Assembly: GCA_026392045.1 (NCBI GenBank)
Contig: JAPLCU010000018.1
Span: forward strand, 25,393-89,392
DNA from: Armatimonadota bacterium
GTDB taxonomy: Bacteria; Armatimonadota; UBA5829
DNA: 64,000 bases
Direction of reading: 5' to 3'
The position numbers and the translations under genes were made by a program. Shown piece after piece: positions 25,854 to 33,954 of the stretch; position 1 is the stretch's first letter, and every line of letters begins with the position of its first letter. The notes beneath the pieces were generated by a model that saw only the letters and a list, made by a program, of their open reading frames with translations, was not told where the DNA came from and did no database searches.

Positions 25854-27230
25854 ATGAAAGTAAAGATGATTCTACCCGCGCTCACGGAGGCAAGGAGCCC
25901 CTATTGGAGACCGATCAAGTATTCTCTATTTCCACCTTTGGGTCTGGCAACCCTTGCGGGCTATCTGAGAGACGATGACGAGATTGAAATTCAGGACGAA
26001 CACGTGGAGACGCTGGATCTGAGCGACGAGCCCGATCTTGTCGTGCTGGAGGTGTACATTACATCCGCCTATCGATCTTATGCAATTGCCGATCATTACC
26101 GCGCCAGGGGAGCCTATGTGGTTATGGGCGGGTTGCACGTAACATCTATGCCCGATGAGGCTGCGGCGCATGCGGACAGCATCTGCACAGGCCCCGGTGA
26201 AGACACATGGCCCGTGTTTCTTGCTGATTTTCGCGCCGGTAACCCCCAAAAGGTCTACAATTCAACCGTGCGAACTCTCCAAGGACAGCCGCTCGCCCGC
26301 CGAGACCTTATCAAGCGGCATCTTTATCTGGTGCCGAATTCGCTGGTGGTATCGCGGGGATGCCCACACAGGTGCGATTTCTGCTACAAAGAGGCGTTTT
26401 TCAAGGGAGGGAATTCTTTCTACACCCAGACTGTGGACGACGCCCTGGCGCAGATCGAAAGCCTGCCGGGTAAGCATCTATACTTTCTGGATGACAACAT
26501 ATTCTCCGACACCAATTTCGCCCGAGCGCTCTTCGACGGAATGAAAGGTATGGGACGAGTTTGGCAGGCTGCAGGTACGGTGCAGTCGGCGTTCGATCCG
26601 GGGCTTTTGGAAAGCGCGGCCCAGAGCGGGCTGCGCAGCTTGTTTGTCGGATTCGAAACTCTAAGCACAACCAATCTCAGAGACCAGGGCAAGTACCAGA
26701 ACCTCGACCGCGACTACAACGCCGCCATTAAGCGCCTACATTCGCTTGGGATAATGATCAACGGTAGTTTTGTATTTGGGATGGATGATGACGATGAGCA
26801 TACCCCCGCGCGCACGGTGGATTGGGCGGTGCGCCAGGGTATGGAAACGGCCACTTTTCATATTTTAACCCCTTATCCTGGCACGGCGCTGCACGAGAGG
26901 CTTTCGGGCGAGGGCCGCATAACATCCAACAACTGGGACATCTACGACACCCGCCATGTGGTTTACAGCCCAACGCAAGTAAGCCCTGAAAAGCTGGAAA
27001 AAGGTTATTGGCAGGCTTATCAGGATTTCTACAGATGGAGCTCAATTTTCAAAGGCGCGTTCACAAAGGATACTCTGCCAGATCGCCTCAGACATATTGC
27101 TTATGCAGGCGGTTGGAAAAAGGCCGAGTCCGTTTGGAAATGCGTGGTGCAGGCGCGGAGAGTCTCCAACCTGGTGCCGCTTTTGGAGGCAGTTTTGTCA
27201 GGATCAAAGCAAAAAAGCCCCAAAACCTGA
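25854..27230 (+). CDS. B12-binding domain radical SAM protein
   Basis: A 458-residue protein: an N-terminal Rossmann-like B12-binding domain (about 1-140, PPLGLATLAGYL and VMGGLHVT), the radical SAM motif CPHRCDFC near 181-188, and a C-terminal barrel with DDNIFSD and FVGFET. It belongs to the class that includes methyltransferases and cyclases acting on lipids, hopanoids or cofactors; substrate not determined. ATG at 25854 with GAGGAGG seven bases before. It is alone, with an SNase gene 90 bp downstream. Confidence 0.9.
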   Translation: MKVKMILPALTEARSPYWRPIKYSLFPPLGLATLAGYLRDDDEIEIQDEHVETLDLSDEPDLVVLEVYITSAYRSYAIADHYRARGAYVVMGGLHVTSMPDEAAAHADSICTGPGEDTWPVFLADFRAGNPQKVYNSTVRTLQGQPLARRDLIKRHLYLVPNSLVVSRGCPHRCDFCYKEAFFKGGNSFYTQTVDDALAQIESLPGKHLYFLDDNIFSDTNFARALFDGMKGMGRVWQAAGTVQSAFDPGLLESAAQSGLRSLFVGFETLSTTNLRDQGKYQNLDRDYNAAIKRLHSLGIMINGSFVFGMDDDDEHTPARTVDWAVRQGMETATFHILTPYPGTALHERLSGEGRITSNNWDIYDTRHVVYSPTQVSPEKLEKGYWQAYQDFYRWSSIFKGAFTKDTLPDRLRHIAYAGGWKKAESVWKCVVQARRVSNLVPLLEAVLSGSKQKSPKT

Positions 27231-27320
27231 CGAAAAGGCCTTAATCACACTCAATAGGAGTAATTCTGCAATCAATTCGCGAAGGAGCATGTGAGGCATG
27301 ACCTCCACGGAGTAAACTAA

Positions 27321-27851
27321 ATGTCCAGAAGCAGATCGAAAAACATCATTCTGCCGATTATCATATTAGTAGTCGCCCTGATTTACAGCAGGGGCGGAAT
27401 TGGGCCGCGAAACGTGCGCCAAAGCGCATCGCCTAAAGGCTCTATTTCAGGTAAGTGTGTGGCTGTTTCCGATGGAGACACCATTCGGGTGCTATACGCT
27501 AACAGCGAAGTTAAGGTGCGTCTGTTTGGCATAGATTGCCCTGAGAAAAAGCAGGCTTTCGGCTCGGCTGCCAAGAAGTTTACCAGTGAGATGGTCTTCG
27601 GCGAAGATGTGAATGTCGATGTTCGCGATACCGACCGCTACGGCCGCAGTGTGGGATGGGTCACCACTTCGGATGGCCGCGCTTTGAACGAAGAACTCGT
27701 GCGCGCGGGGATGGCCTGGTGGTATTCGGAGTATGCGCCTTACGAAACGCAGTTGGCGAGCCTCGAAAAGCAGGCCCGCGCAGCCAGACGCGGACTCTGG
27801 TCTGACAAAAACCCGACTCCGCCTTGGGAATTCAGGAGTATGCAGCGGTAG
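27321..27851 (+). CDS. Thermonuclease-family nuclease
   Basis: A 176-residue staphylococcal-nuclease-like protein with an N-terminal membrane anchor or signal (about 8-23). The catalytic residues are in VRLFGIDCPEKKQ (Arg and Glu) and DRYGRSVGWV (Arg). It probably acts outside the cytoplasm on DNA or RNA. ACGGAG precedes the ATG. Confidence 0.9.
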   Translation: MSRSRSKNIILPIIILVVALIYSRGGIGPRNVRQSASPKGSISGKCVAVSDGDTIRVLYANSEVKVRLFGIDCPEKKQAFGSAAKKFTSEMVFGEDVNVDVRDTDRYGRSVGWVTTSDGRALNEELVRAGMAWWYSEYAPYETQLASLEKQARAARRGLWSDKNPTPPWEFRSMQR

Positions 27852-27856
27852 GTTAG

Positions 27857-27889
27857 TTTCGGGATTTCCGCTGCGCTCAAATCCCGAAA
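27857..27889. repeat. Palindrome tttcgggattt...aaatcccgaaa
   Basis: An 11-bp inverted repeat around ccgctgcgctc. The same sequence in inverse orientation is at 43,851-43,883, and related arms occur at 2391-2465 and 59,596. It may also end the nuclease transcript. Confidence 0.8.
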
Positions 27890-27950
27890 AACCGGCAGCA
27901 TCACCATTCCCTTCCCGCCATCAAACCATCGGACTATCGGACTATCAGCC

Positions 27951-28181
27951 CTACCGCACCTTCTGCCAATCCTCAAAATCCTCTGTTTCAATCTCCATGA
28001 ACGGTTCGCCTTTGGTTTTGTCTTCGCGCTCTACGTGGGCTATGCCATCGCAAACACCCAAGAATGTGAAAAGCTCGCTCTTGGGCGATTTCACCTTATC
28101 CGAGCGCTTGATGCCATAGATGCTGGGGCCTGTGCTGGCCATTATGTCTCTGCGGATTACCGCTATGGGTTTATCGTTCAA
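27951..28181 (-). CDS. Hypothetical small protein
   Basis: A 76-residue charged protein from a TTG start with GGAGG eight bases upstream (MNDKPIAVIRRDI). There is no recognised family, signal or membrane segment; the C-terminus is acidic (IETEDFEDWQ). It lies between the nuclease and ftsB, on the opposite strand to both. Confidence 0.55.
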   Translation of the reverse strand: MNDKPIAVIRRDIMASTGPSIYGIKRSDKVKSPKSELFTFLGVCDGIAHVEREDKTKGEPFMEIETEDFEDWQKVR

Positions 28182-28296
28182 TCTATATACCTCCAGAATA
28201 ATACCATCATACCATAAATCAGAATTGTCCGGTTTATGTGTTAGATACGTGATTATCGTAGTATAGCGGCGGCAATCTGTCAAATACGAATAAAGT

Positions 28297-28439
28297 AAGA
28301 GTTCACAAATAGTGTGTACAACGTTAGCATCCTGAGCTCCGTCGAAGGGTGCGGATAAGTCTAATCAAATGTAATTTCCCTGCCGCGTGCTTCGACGGAG
28401 CTCAGCATGCTCACATTGTACTCATCAAGAGTGAGCTCT
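28297..28439. repeat. MITE-like palindromic element, complete copy
   Basis: About 143 bp with imperfect terminal inverted repeats: aagagttcac at the left and gtgagctctt at the right, inner arms gcatcctgagctccgtcgaa and cttcgacggagctcagcatg, and a 45-bp centre. It is the largest intact member of the family that also lies before hpf and inside lipA. Confidence 0.85.
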
Positions 28440-28457
28440 TACCGAATAAACGTTCGA

Positions 28458-28486
28458 TTGACACAGGCATAATGATGGGGTATGAT
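28458..28486 (+). promoter_or_regulatory. Sigma-70 promoter of the ftsB/divIC gene
   Basis: TTGACA (28,458-28,463) and TATGAT (28,481-28,486) with a 17-bp spacer, about 45 bases before the ATG at 28,532. Confidence 0.8.
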
Positions 28487-28531
28487 AATCGACACAAGCA
28501 GCTTGATCGCCACATATAATGGAGCAAAGAA

Positions 28532-28951
28532 ATGCGAAAGGAAGCGTACCTCAGTAAGAGCGGTTCTACCTATGAACCTGCAACCCGACCCGAATCACAT
28601 GCAACCACGCGTGAGCGCTTGCGCCCCGTGCGGCGTCGCCGAAAGCGCTCTGTCTGGCGTAAGACGATTCTTCCGTTGTTCTTGTATTCATGTGTGATTG
28701 TGGCTGTTGTGTTTTTAATTGGCAGGATATCGCGGCCTTTCGTATTCTATGATAGAGAGATACAGGCCACGCAGAAGCTCCAGAATCAGGTTGATGCTTA
28801 CCGGGCGGAAAACGCCGCTCTTGAGCGCCGAATCAAGTATCTTCAGACCCCCGAAGGGGCCGCGCAGGCGGCTCGCGAGCTGGGATGGGTCAAGCCCGGC
28901 GAAATTACGCTGGTTATCCCCTCAGAAAAGGACAAAAAACCGAAAAAGTAG
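28532..28951 (+). CDS. FtsB/DivIC-type septum protein
   Basis: A 139-residue bitopic protein: a basic N-terminus (RRRRKRSVWRK), one membrane helix (about 47-65), a coiled coil (75-103) and the typical C-terminal motif TPEGAAQAARELGWVKPGE. FtsB/DivIC links FtsQ and FtsL (DivIB) in the divisome. GGAG lies seven bases before the ATG, under a strong promoter. Confidence 0.88.
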   Translation: MRKEAYLSKSGSTYEPATRPESHATTRERLRPVRRRRKRSVWRKTILPLFLYSCVIVAVVFLIGRISRPFVFYDREIQATQKLQNQVDAYRAENAALERRIKYLQTPEGAAQAARELGWVKPGEITLVIPSEKDKKPKK

Positions 28952-28958
28952 GCGCCAG

Positions 28959-29609
28959 CTATTCGGAAGATACCCGATGCCACCAGGGCTTTCGCACGGA
29001 CGCGGGTTTGCTTTGAGTGTCTGATTCTCCCGCCATTACCGGTTCAAGCTCCTGGATTATCTCTGATTCATGGTTTTCCACCGTGGAATGATATTCGGGC
29101 AATAGTTCGGATTCCACGCTGGACGGCTCATGCGCTTCTTTGCTGCTCCAGATGGAATCTTTTCGCCCGAATGCTTCCTGGCTCTCGCGTGTCATCTCAT
29201 CTGTGTTGAGCGAAGGCGGCTCAGAGCCTTCGAGCCCGAGAACATCCCCGTCCTGGATGCCGCTCTGCTTGAAAAGGTCGTTAATCTTGGAGATTCTATC
29301 AGACCATTCCGCCTTTTTCGGCTCCGGCAGCGCTTTTGCTATCTCGTTGAACTCCACTGAGGTCAGCGCCATGGCTTCATGCGCGCGGTTGAGCATGATA
29401 TTCGAGCGGTTGAGCATCACATTTAGCTCTCGCTGCCGCTCCAAGAGCATCATCACAAGCTCGTTGGAATGTTTTTCGCGTTCGTGTGAATCGACATATT
29501 GAGTCCCCAGAACTGCGCTCTTTTGCTTGAGCCCTTCAGCTCTGCGCAAAGCTCTGATTAGTTTTTCTTTTGTCTTTTCTAACTCTCTAATTAAATCTGC
29601 TTTGATCAA
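28959..29609 (-). CDS. Coiled-coil protein, unknown
   Basis: A 216-residue protein from a TTG start at 29609 with GGAGG eight bases before. The first 100 residues are strongly helical and charged (ADLIRELEKTKEKLIRALRRAE), and the second half is acidic and disordered, ending KPWWHRVSSE. No known domain is recognised. It converges with ftsB with an 8-bp gap. Confidence 0.6.
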   Translation of the reverse strand: MIKADLIRELEKTKEKLIRALRRAEGLKQKSAVLGTQYVDSHEREKHSNELVMMLLERQRELNVMLNRSNIMLNRAHEAMALTSVEFNEIAKALPEPKKAEWSDRISKINDLFKQSGIQDGDVLGLEGSEPPSLNTDEMTRESQEAFGRKDSIWSSKEAHEPSSVESELLPEYHSTVENHESEIIQELEPVMAGESDTQSKPASVRKPWWHRVSSE

Positions 29610-29842
29610 GGCACAATCCTCCAACACGAACATTATCGGGCAAAATCGCTCTCATAGCAAGCCCTGTTGATTAATACGCATGAGATTTATTATATTGTTC
29701 CGCTTATTATGGACAATAAAACCCCTCCAATGAGAAATTTTAAGTGGATTGGAACGATGAGCTTTTGTGTGGGTAGAGCGTCTGTTCTTCGATATAAAAC
29801 AGGAGCGCGATTACTTGCGAAGCGTCTGAATCCATGTCTGCA

Positions 29843-29871
29843 GGGCTCGGCTGACAATTCCAACCGAGCCC
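29843..29871 (-). terminator. Hairpin after the HAF-repeat gene
   Basis: An 8-bp perfect stem (gggctcgg with ccgagccc) and a 13-base loop, 21 bases beyond the stop of the PEP-CTERM gene on the minus strand. There is no T tract. Confidence 0.5.
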
Positions 29872-29892
29872 CTGTATAAGAGAGATAAGCAA

Positions 29893-30795
29893 TTACGCCC
29901 TGCGCCTTCTTATGCCGATAAGTCCTGCCAAGCCGCCAAGCAAAACGATGATTGATGACGGCTCAGGGACGGGAGTCATATCATAAACGAAACCCTGATA
30001 GCCTTCCTCCTCGTTCCAGGAGTAGCCGACAATATTGTTACCGTCGATACCTGTAGCGAAGGTGCTATACGCTCCGGGTGCATCCAGCGTCATCCAGGTA
30101 GCACCGTCATACACAAAACTGTGGTACCCACTGTTATAGTAGTAGCCGACAATATTGTTATCGTCGATGCCTGTGGCGTGGGTGCTCGTCGCTCCAGGTG
30201 CATCCAGCATCATCCAGGTAGCACCGTCATACACAAAACCGTGGCTCACACCACCTCCGGTGACGTAGTTGCCGACAATATTGTTACCGGAAATGTCCAA
30301 GGCATATGTGCTCGTCGCTCCTGGCTTGTCCAGCGTCGTCCAGGTAGCACCGTCATACAAAAAGCCGTGGTACCCGCTGTTGTAATAGGCTCCGACAATA
30401 TTGTTACCATCGATGTCCTCGGCGTATGTGCTCGTCGCTCCAGGCTTGTCCAGCGTCGTCCAGGTAGCACCATCATACAAAAAGCCGTGGGTAGCCATAG
30501 TCCAGTCACGGTATAGTCCGACAATATTGTTACCGTCGATGCCATAGGCGTGGGTAAGGTCCGTCTCTGGCTTGTCCACCGTCTTCCAGGCTAAACCGTT
30601 GCATACGAAGCCGTGGTCGCGACCACTGACGCTGTAGACTCCGACAATATTGTTACCGGAGATGCCTAAGGGCATGGTCTCCGTCGCACCAAGTCCAGCC
30701 ACAGTTCTCCACGTCCCCGCATGAGCAATACCACCCAGGCTCAGCAGCGCGATGGCTGCTGTTACTTGAAATACTTTCTTGATCTTTTCTTCCAT
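29893..30795 (-). CDS. PEP-CTERM protein with HAF-like repeats
   Basis: A 300-residue exported protein: signal peptide (AAIALLSLGGIAHA), then six or so repeats of about 37 residues (GIDGNNIVG, HGFLYDGATW, TLDKPGAT) of the type called extracellular HAF repeats, then the sorting tail VPEPSSIIVLLGGLAGLIG and a basic end RRRRA. The tail is recognised by exosortase, which usually works with an exopolysaccharide locus (not in the window). The repeats are also nearly identical in DNA, so the number may vary by recombination. ATG at 30795 is preferred over 30816. Confidence 0.88.
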   Translation of the reverse strand: MEEKIKKVFQVTAAIALLSLGGIAHAGTWRTVAGLGATETMPLGISGNNIVGVYSVSGRDHGFVCNGLAWKTVDKPETDLTHAYGIDGNNIVGLYRDWTMATHGFLYDGATWTTLDKPGATSTYAEDIDGNNIVGAYYNSGYHGFLYDGATWTTLDKPGATSTYALDISGNNIVGNYVTGGGVSHGFVYDGATWMMLDAPGATSTHATGIDDNNIVGYYYNSGYHSFVYDGATWMTLDAPGAYSTFATGIDGNNIVGYSWNEEEGYQGFVYDMTPVPEPSSIIVLLGGLAGLIGIRRRRA

Positions 30796-30877
30796 TCCGA
30801 CTCTCTTTGGAGTCATTCAAAGTGTTGTGATAGACAAAAAGCCCCTGGCAATCCTGATATTGCTGGGACTTGTACGC

Positions 30878-30905
30878 AGTATAGCACTGATTTTCGGAAA
30901 GTCAA
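30878..30905 (-). promoter_or_regulatory. Promoter of the HAF-repeat gene
   Basis: On the minus strand, TTGACT (30,905-30,900) and TATACT (30,883-30,878) are 16 bp apart. The leader of about 75 bases contains an imperfect hairpin (cccagcaat...attgccaggg) followed by gcttttt, which resembles an attenuator. Confidence 0.7.
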
Positions 30906-31093
30906 CCAGTTTGCTCTAAAACAGTCGCATTTATTATTTGCGTGCTCGCAAGTTTAGTTTTTTAGAACTGTATATGTGCGTATAAGCAATAGGGTTCATC
31001 CACAAATTTCCCCATTGAGCCAGTGGATTAAGTGGGGTATTTGTGATAAAGTAGAGCATGAAAAGAAAGTCCGCTTGATTCGAGGAAATAATA

Positions 31094-32506
31094 TTGGACG
31101 ATAATCAGGGATCGGCGATGGATTGCGGCAGCCGATCCACATATAAAGCACTGCAAAAGCGCATAAACGCAGCCGGTCTGTGGCGTATCCCAGGCGAGCC
31201 GGATGGTCAGCGCTCGCATCTCTTGGGGGCCGAGCCATTTTGCCTCAGCCAGGCGCAGGCCGAGCAGTTGGATAAGCTGGGCGAGGCGCTGCTGACGTTT
31301 TATAAGGCTTTCAACGACCTCTACCTCAAAGCTCACCAAGCATGGGTGAACAGCTGCCTTGATATTGGCAAAGGCGATGATCTGCTGCGCCATGCCGCTA
31401 TGAAATATCAGCGGCGGGCGCTGCCAGGCATTATTCGCCCTGATATTCTTATGACAAGCGACGGATTTGTGATCACTGAACTAGACAGCGTGCCCGGTGG
31501 GTTCGGTCATTTGGATTGCCTTTCCGCCGCTTATGAAGACGCTGGCTGGGAGTTGATCGGGTCCAAAAGGGGGATTCGGGACGGTTTCGCGGGGATGCTT
31601 AGGAGTTCATCGGCTGCGGATGAGCCCGTTTGCGCGATTGTTGTCTCGGACGAATCCGTGGATTATCTGCCTGAGATGACATATATTGCACGCGAGCTGC
31701 GCGAGGTTGGGCTGCGGGCGTATACTGTTCGGCCCAAAGAAGTGTTGTTCACCGAGGACGGCCTGTTCATCGAACCTGGGGGTGAGCGGCTGCGGGTGGA
31801 CGTTTTATATCGGTTTTTCGAGCTTTTCGATCTGCTCAATATTCCAAAGGCCGAACTATTTGCGTATGCAGCGAAAAAGAAGCAGGTGGTGGTAACCCCG
31901 CCGTATAAGCATTTCCTAGAGGAGAAAATGTTGCTGGCTATGCTTCACAGTGATGTGCTGAGGGCATATTGGCTTCAGGCATTAGGCCAGGAAAACTATG
32001 CGCTGCTGATCTCAACAACCGCGCCGACCTGGATCATGGACAATCGCCCCGTGCCGCCGCATGCCCAGATTTCGGGGTTCCGGTGGCGGGGAAACCCCAT
32101 CAGGGACTGGCGAGAGATTGCATCGGCCACACAAAAAGAGCGCGCGTTGGTATTGAAACCATCGGGGTTTTCGCCGCTCGCCTGGGGCGCGAGGGGGGTC
32201 AAGGTCGGTCACGATATGCCGGAGGTGGAATGGGCGCAGGCGGTGGAAATGGCGTTGGCAAGTTTTGATAATGCGCCGTATGTGCTGCAGCCGTTTCATG
32301 ATACGGCCCTTTTCGGGGTAAATTATTTCGGAGAATCGGCAGACGATATTCGGGAGATGAGCGCGCGCGTGAGGCTTTGCCCTTATTACTTCGTGGAGAA
32401 TGATGGCGCCAAACTTGGCGGGGCGCTCGCCACCGCTTGCCCGAAGAACAAGAAATTGATACATGGCATGGCGGACGCTGTGATGGTCCCCTGCCGTGTC
32501 GGTTAG
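31094..32506 (+). CDS. Circularly permuted ATP-grasp-like protein
   Basis: A 470-residue protein I do not recognise by name. Features match circularly permuted ATP-grasp ligases such as the glutathionylspermidine synthase and DUF404/407 groups: an early acidic motif ITELDSVPGGFGHL, then LRVDVLYRFFELFDLL, a Lys-containing EEKMLLAMLHSD, and late VLKPSGFSPLAWGARGVKVG and YVLQPF. Such enzymes form amide bonds through acyl phosphates. TTG start with GAGG eight bases upstream. It is 43 bp from a KamA-type radical SAM gene and a glutaredoxin gene on the same strand, so the three probably act together. The assignment rests on motifs only. Confidence 0.65.
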   Translation: MDDNQGSAMDCGSRSTYKALQKRINAAGLWRIPGEPDGQRSHLLGAEPFCLSQAQAEQLDKLGEALLTFYKAFNDLYLKAHQAWVNSCLDIGKGDDLLRHAAMKYQRRALPGIIRPDILMTSDGFVITELDSVPGGFGHLDCLSAAYEDAGWELIGSKRGIRDGFAGMLRSSSAADEPVCAIVVSDESVDYLPEMTYIARELREVGLRAYTVRPKEVLFTEDGLFIEPGGERLRVDVLYRFFELFDLLNIPKAELFAYAAKKKQVVVTPPYKHFLEEKMLLAMLHSDVLRAYWLQALGQENYALLISTTAPTWIMDNRPVPPHAQISGFRWRGNPIRDWREIASATQKERALVLKPSGFSPLAWGARGVKVGHDMPEVEWAQAVEMALASFDNAPYVLQPFHDTALFGVNYFGESADDIREMSARVRLCPYYFVENDGAKLGGALATACPKNKKLIHGMADAVMVPCRVG

Positions 32507-32549
32507 CGCCATTCTCTGCACTCTTGCGGAGAGATAAAGTGAGGAAATT

Positions 32550-33476
32550 ATGCTTGAAAAGGTATCCGATCATATTGAATCTCTGATGGTTTATGAAGAA
32601 GCTATCCGCCGCCAGTTTGAGATTAGCAAAGAAGAACTGGCTCAGGATTTGCAGGGCAATTGCGACCCGCTGCATGAAGATGAATATGAAGTTGCGCCGG
32701 GGATGATCAACAAATACGGCAACCGTGTACTTTGTCTGCTCACGGCTGAGTGCGCCGCTTATTGCCGGTTTTGCACCCGTCGGAGGCTCGTTTCAAACAG
32801 CGGGCAGGGGCATGTGGATCGCGCACAAGTCAACATGTGGGCCGAGTATCTTTCGCGGCATCCTGAAGTGAGCGAAGTCATTCTTTCCGGCGGCGACCCG
32901 TTTATTGTGGATAATTGCATGTTCGGTTATGTGCTCAATACTCTGTCGGAAGTCGAGTCCATTAAGGTTTTACGGATTGGCACTCGCGCGCCTGTCAGCG
33001 ACCCTTCGTTGATCAGCTGCTGCAAACTCGGCGCTATTCAGAGGGTGGAGCAGCCGGTATATGTTGGGATTCATTTCGAGCACCCGACGGAGATCACGCA
33101 TCGGACCGTCAAAAGCATCAAGGACCTCATTTCCGCCGGGGCGATACTGTATTCTCAGTCGGTTTTCTTGAAGGGTGTAAATGACGACTACGAGACGCTT
33201 TATGAGCTCTTTTCTCGGCTTGTAGAGATTGGGGTGAGGCCGTATTACATTTACAGATGCGACCCTGTGCCGGGCGCGATGCATTTCATTGTGGAACCGT
33301 ATATTGAGCGACAGATTATGACCCGGTTGCGCCGTAATCTTTCCGGTCTTGCCTGCCCGACCTATGTCATTGATTCGCCCGATGGCATCGGAAAAGTGCC
33401 TGTGCCATTGGATTTTTGGGACGGCGACAAGGCAACCTATACCGATTTTGAGGGTAAGAGACACTATATAGAGTGA
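32550..33476 (+). CDS. KamA/EpmB-type radical SAM aminomutase
   Basis: A 308-residue radical SAM and PLP enzyme of the lysine 2,3-aminomutase family. CAAYCRFCTRRR is the cluster motif (about 68-79). GKVPVP provides the PLP lysine. The two Asp residues that bind the lysine side chain in clostridial KamA are conserved (YRCDPVPG and VIDSPDG), whereas glutamate mutases lack them, so lysine or a lysine-like substrate is likely. It is shorter than KamA (about 416) and lacks its zinc-binding C-terminus, being nearer to EpmB (about 340). No EF-P or EpmA is next to it. Confidence 0.88.
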   Translation: MLEKVSDHIESLMVYEEAIRRQFEISKEELAQDLQGNCDPLHEDEYEVAPGMINKYGNRVLCLLTAECAAYCRFCTRRRLVSNSGQGHVDRAQVNMWAEYLSRHPEVSEVILSGGDPFIVDNCMFGYVLNTLSEVESIKVLRIGTRAPVSDPSLISCCKLGAIQRVEQPVYVGIHFEHPTEITHRTVKSIKDLISAGAILYSQSVFLKGVNDDYETLYELFSRLVEIGVRPYYIYRCDPVPGAMHFIVEPYIERQIMTRLRRNLSGLACPTYVIDSPDGIGKVPVPLDFWDGDKATYTDFEGKRHYIE

Positions 33477-33520
33477 TGGCGGCCGCATCGGAGATTGCGC
33501 CGAACATAGGAGGAAATGCC

Positions 33521-33763
33521 ATGCTTAAACTTTATCAGGCTGAATGGTGCCCTTATTGCGCTAGTGTGCGCTCTAAAATGACCGCGCTCGGGATCACCTA
33601 TATAAATATCAATGTGCCGCGGGCTAAGGCTGATCGGAAGGAATTGACCGAAATATCCGGTCAGGCTGGGATTCCGACGCTTGTCACGGAGGATGGCACG
33701 GTGATCGCCAATGACGATGAGGCCATTAATAAATATCTTGAGGATAATTACGCCAAAGCCTAG
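33521..33763 (+). CDS. Glutaredoxin-family protein
   Basis: An 80-residue thioredoxin-fold protein with the CPYC active site at 10-13, the cis-Pro in GIPTLV and a C-terminal helix. ATG 33521 has AGGAGG seven bases upstream; a longer frame to 33473 overlaps the KamA-type gene. It reduces disulfides or glutathione adducts. It is the third gene of the cassette and is followed by a hairpin. Confidence 0.9.
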   Translation: MLKLYQAEWCPYCASVRSKMTALGITYININVPRAKADRKELTEISGQAGIPTLVTEDGTVIANDDEAINKYLEDNYAKA

Positions 33764-33791
33764 CAGGGCGCGGATAAAGTCACAGTGATAT

Positions 33792-33819
33792 ACTTCGGGA
33801 CTGTTTTTCGTCCCGAAGT
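33792..33819 (+). terminator. Hairpin of the cttcggga...tcccgaag family
   Basis: A 9-bp stem (acttcggga with tcccgaagt) and the common loop ctgtttttcg, 28 bases after the glutaredoxin stop. It probably ends the three-gene cassette. A second, imperfect hairpin (gtgcttcgg...cgaagca) follows to about 33,870. Confidence 0.6.
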
Positions 33820-33954
33820 GTGAGGTTCTCAAGCGTGCTTCGGGGCGAAAAGGGAGCCCACGAAGCATAGTCCGGCTGATTAGCAGACTTTATCCGGAGG
33901 CTGCTAGCCTGATATATTTCATAGACAACAATCTTTTACAGAGGTAGATGATAG

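Noticed and set aside
28482-28697. ORF beginning MIIDTSSLIATYNGA, like the start of a PIN toxin
   Set aside because: Only the first 12 residues look PIN-like; they coincide with the -10 region of the ftsB promoter, and the rest is the ftsB gene in another frame.
29667-29879. 70-codon plus-strand ORF
   Set aside because: No ribosome site or known features; its end is the hairpin behind the PEP-CTERM gene.
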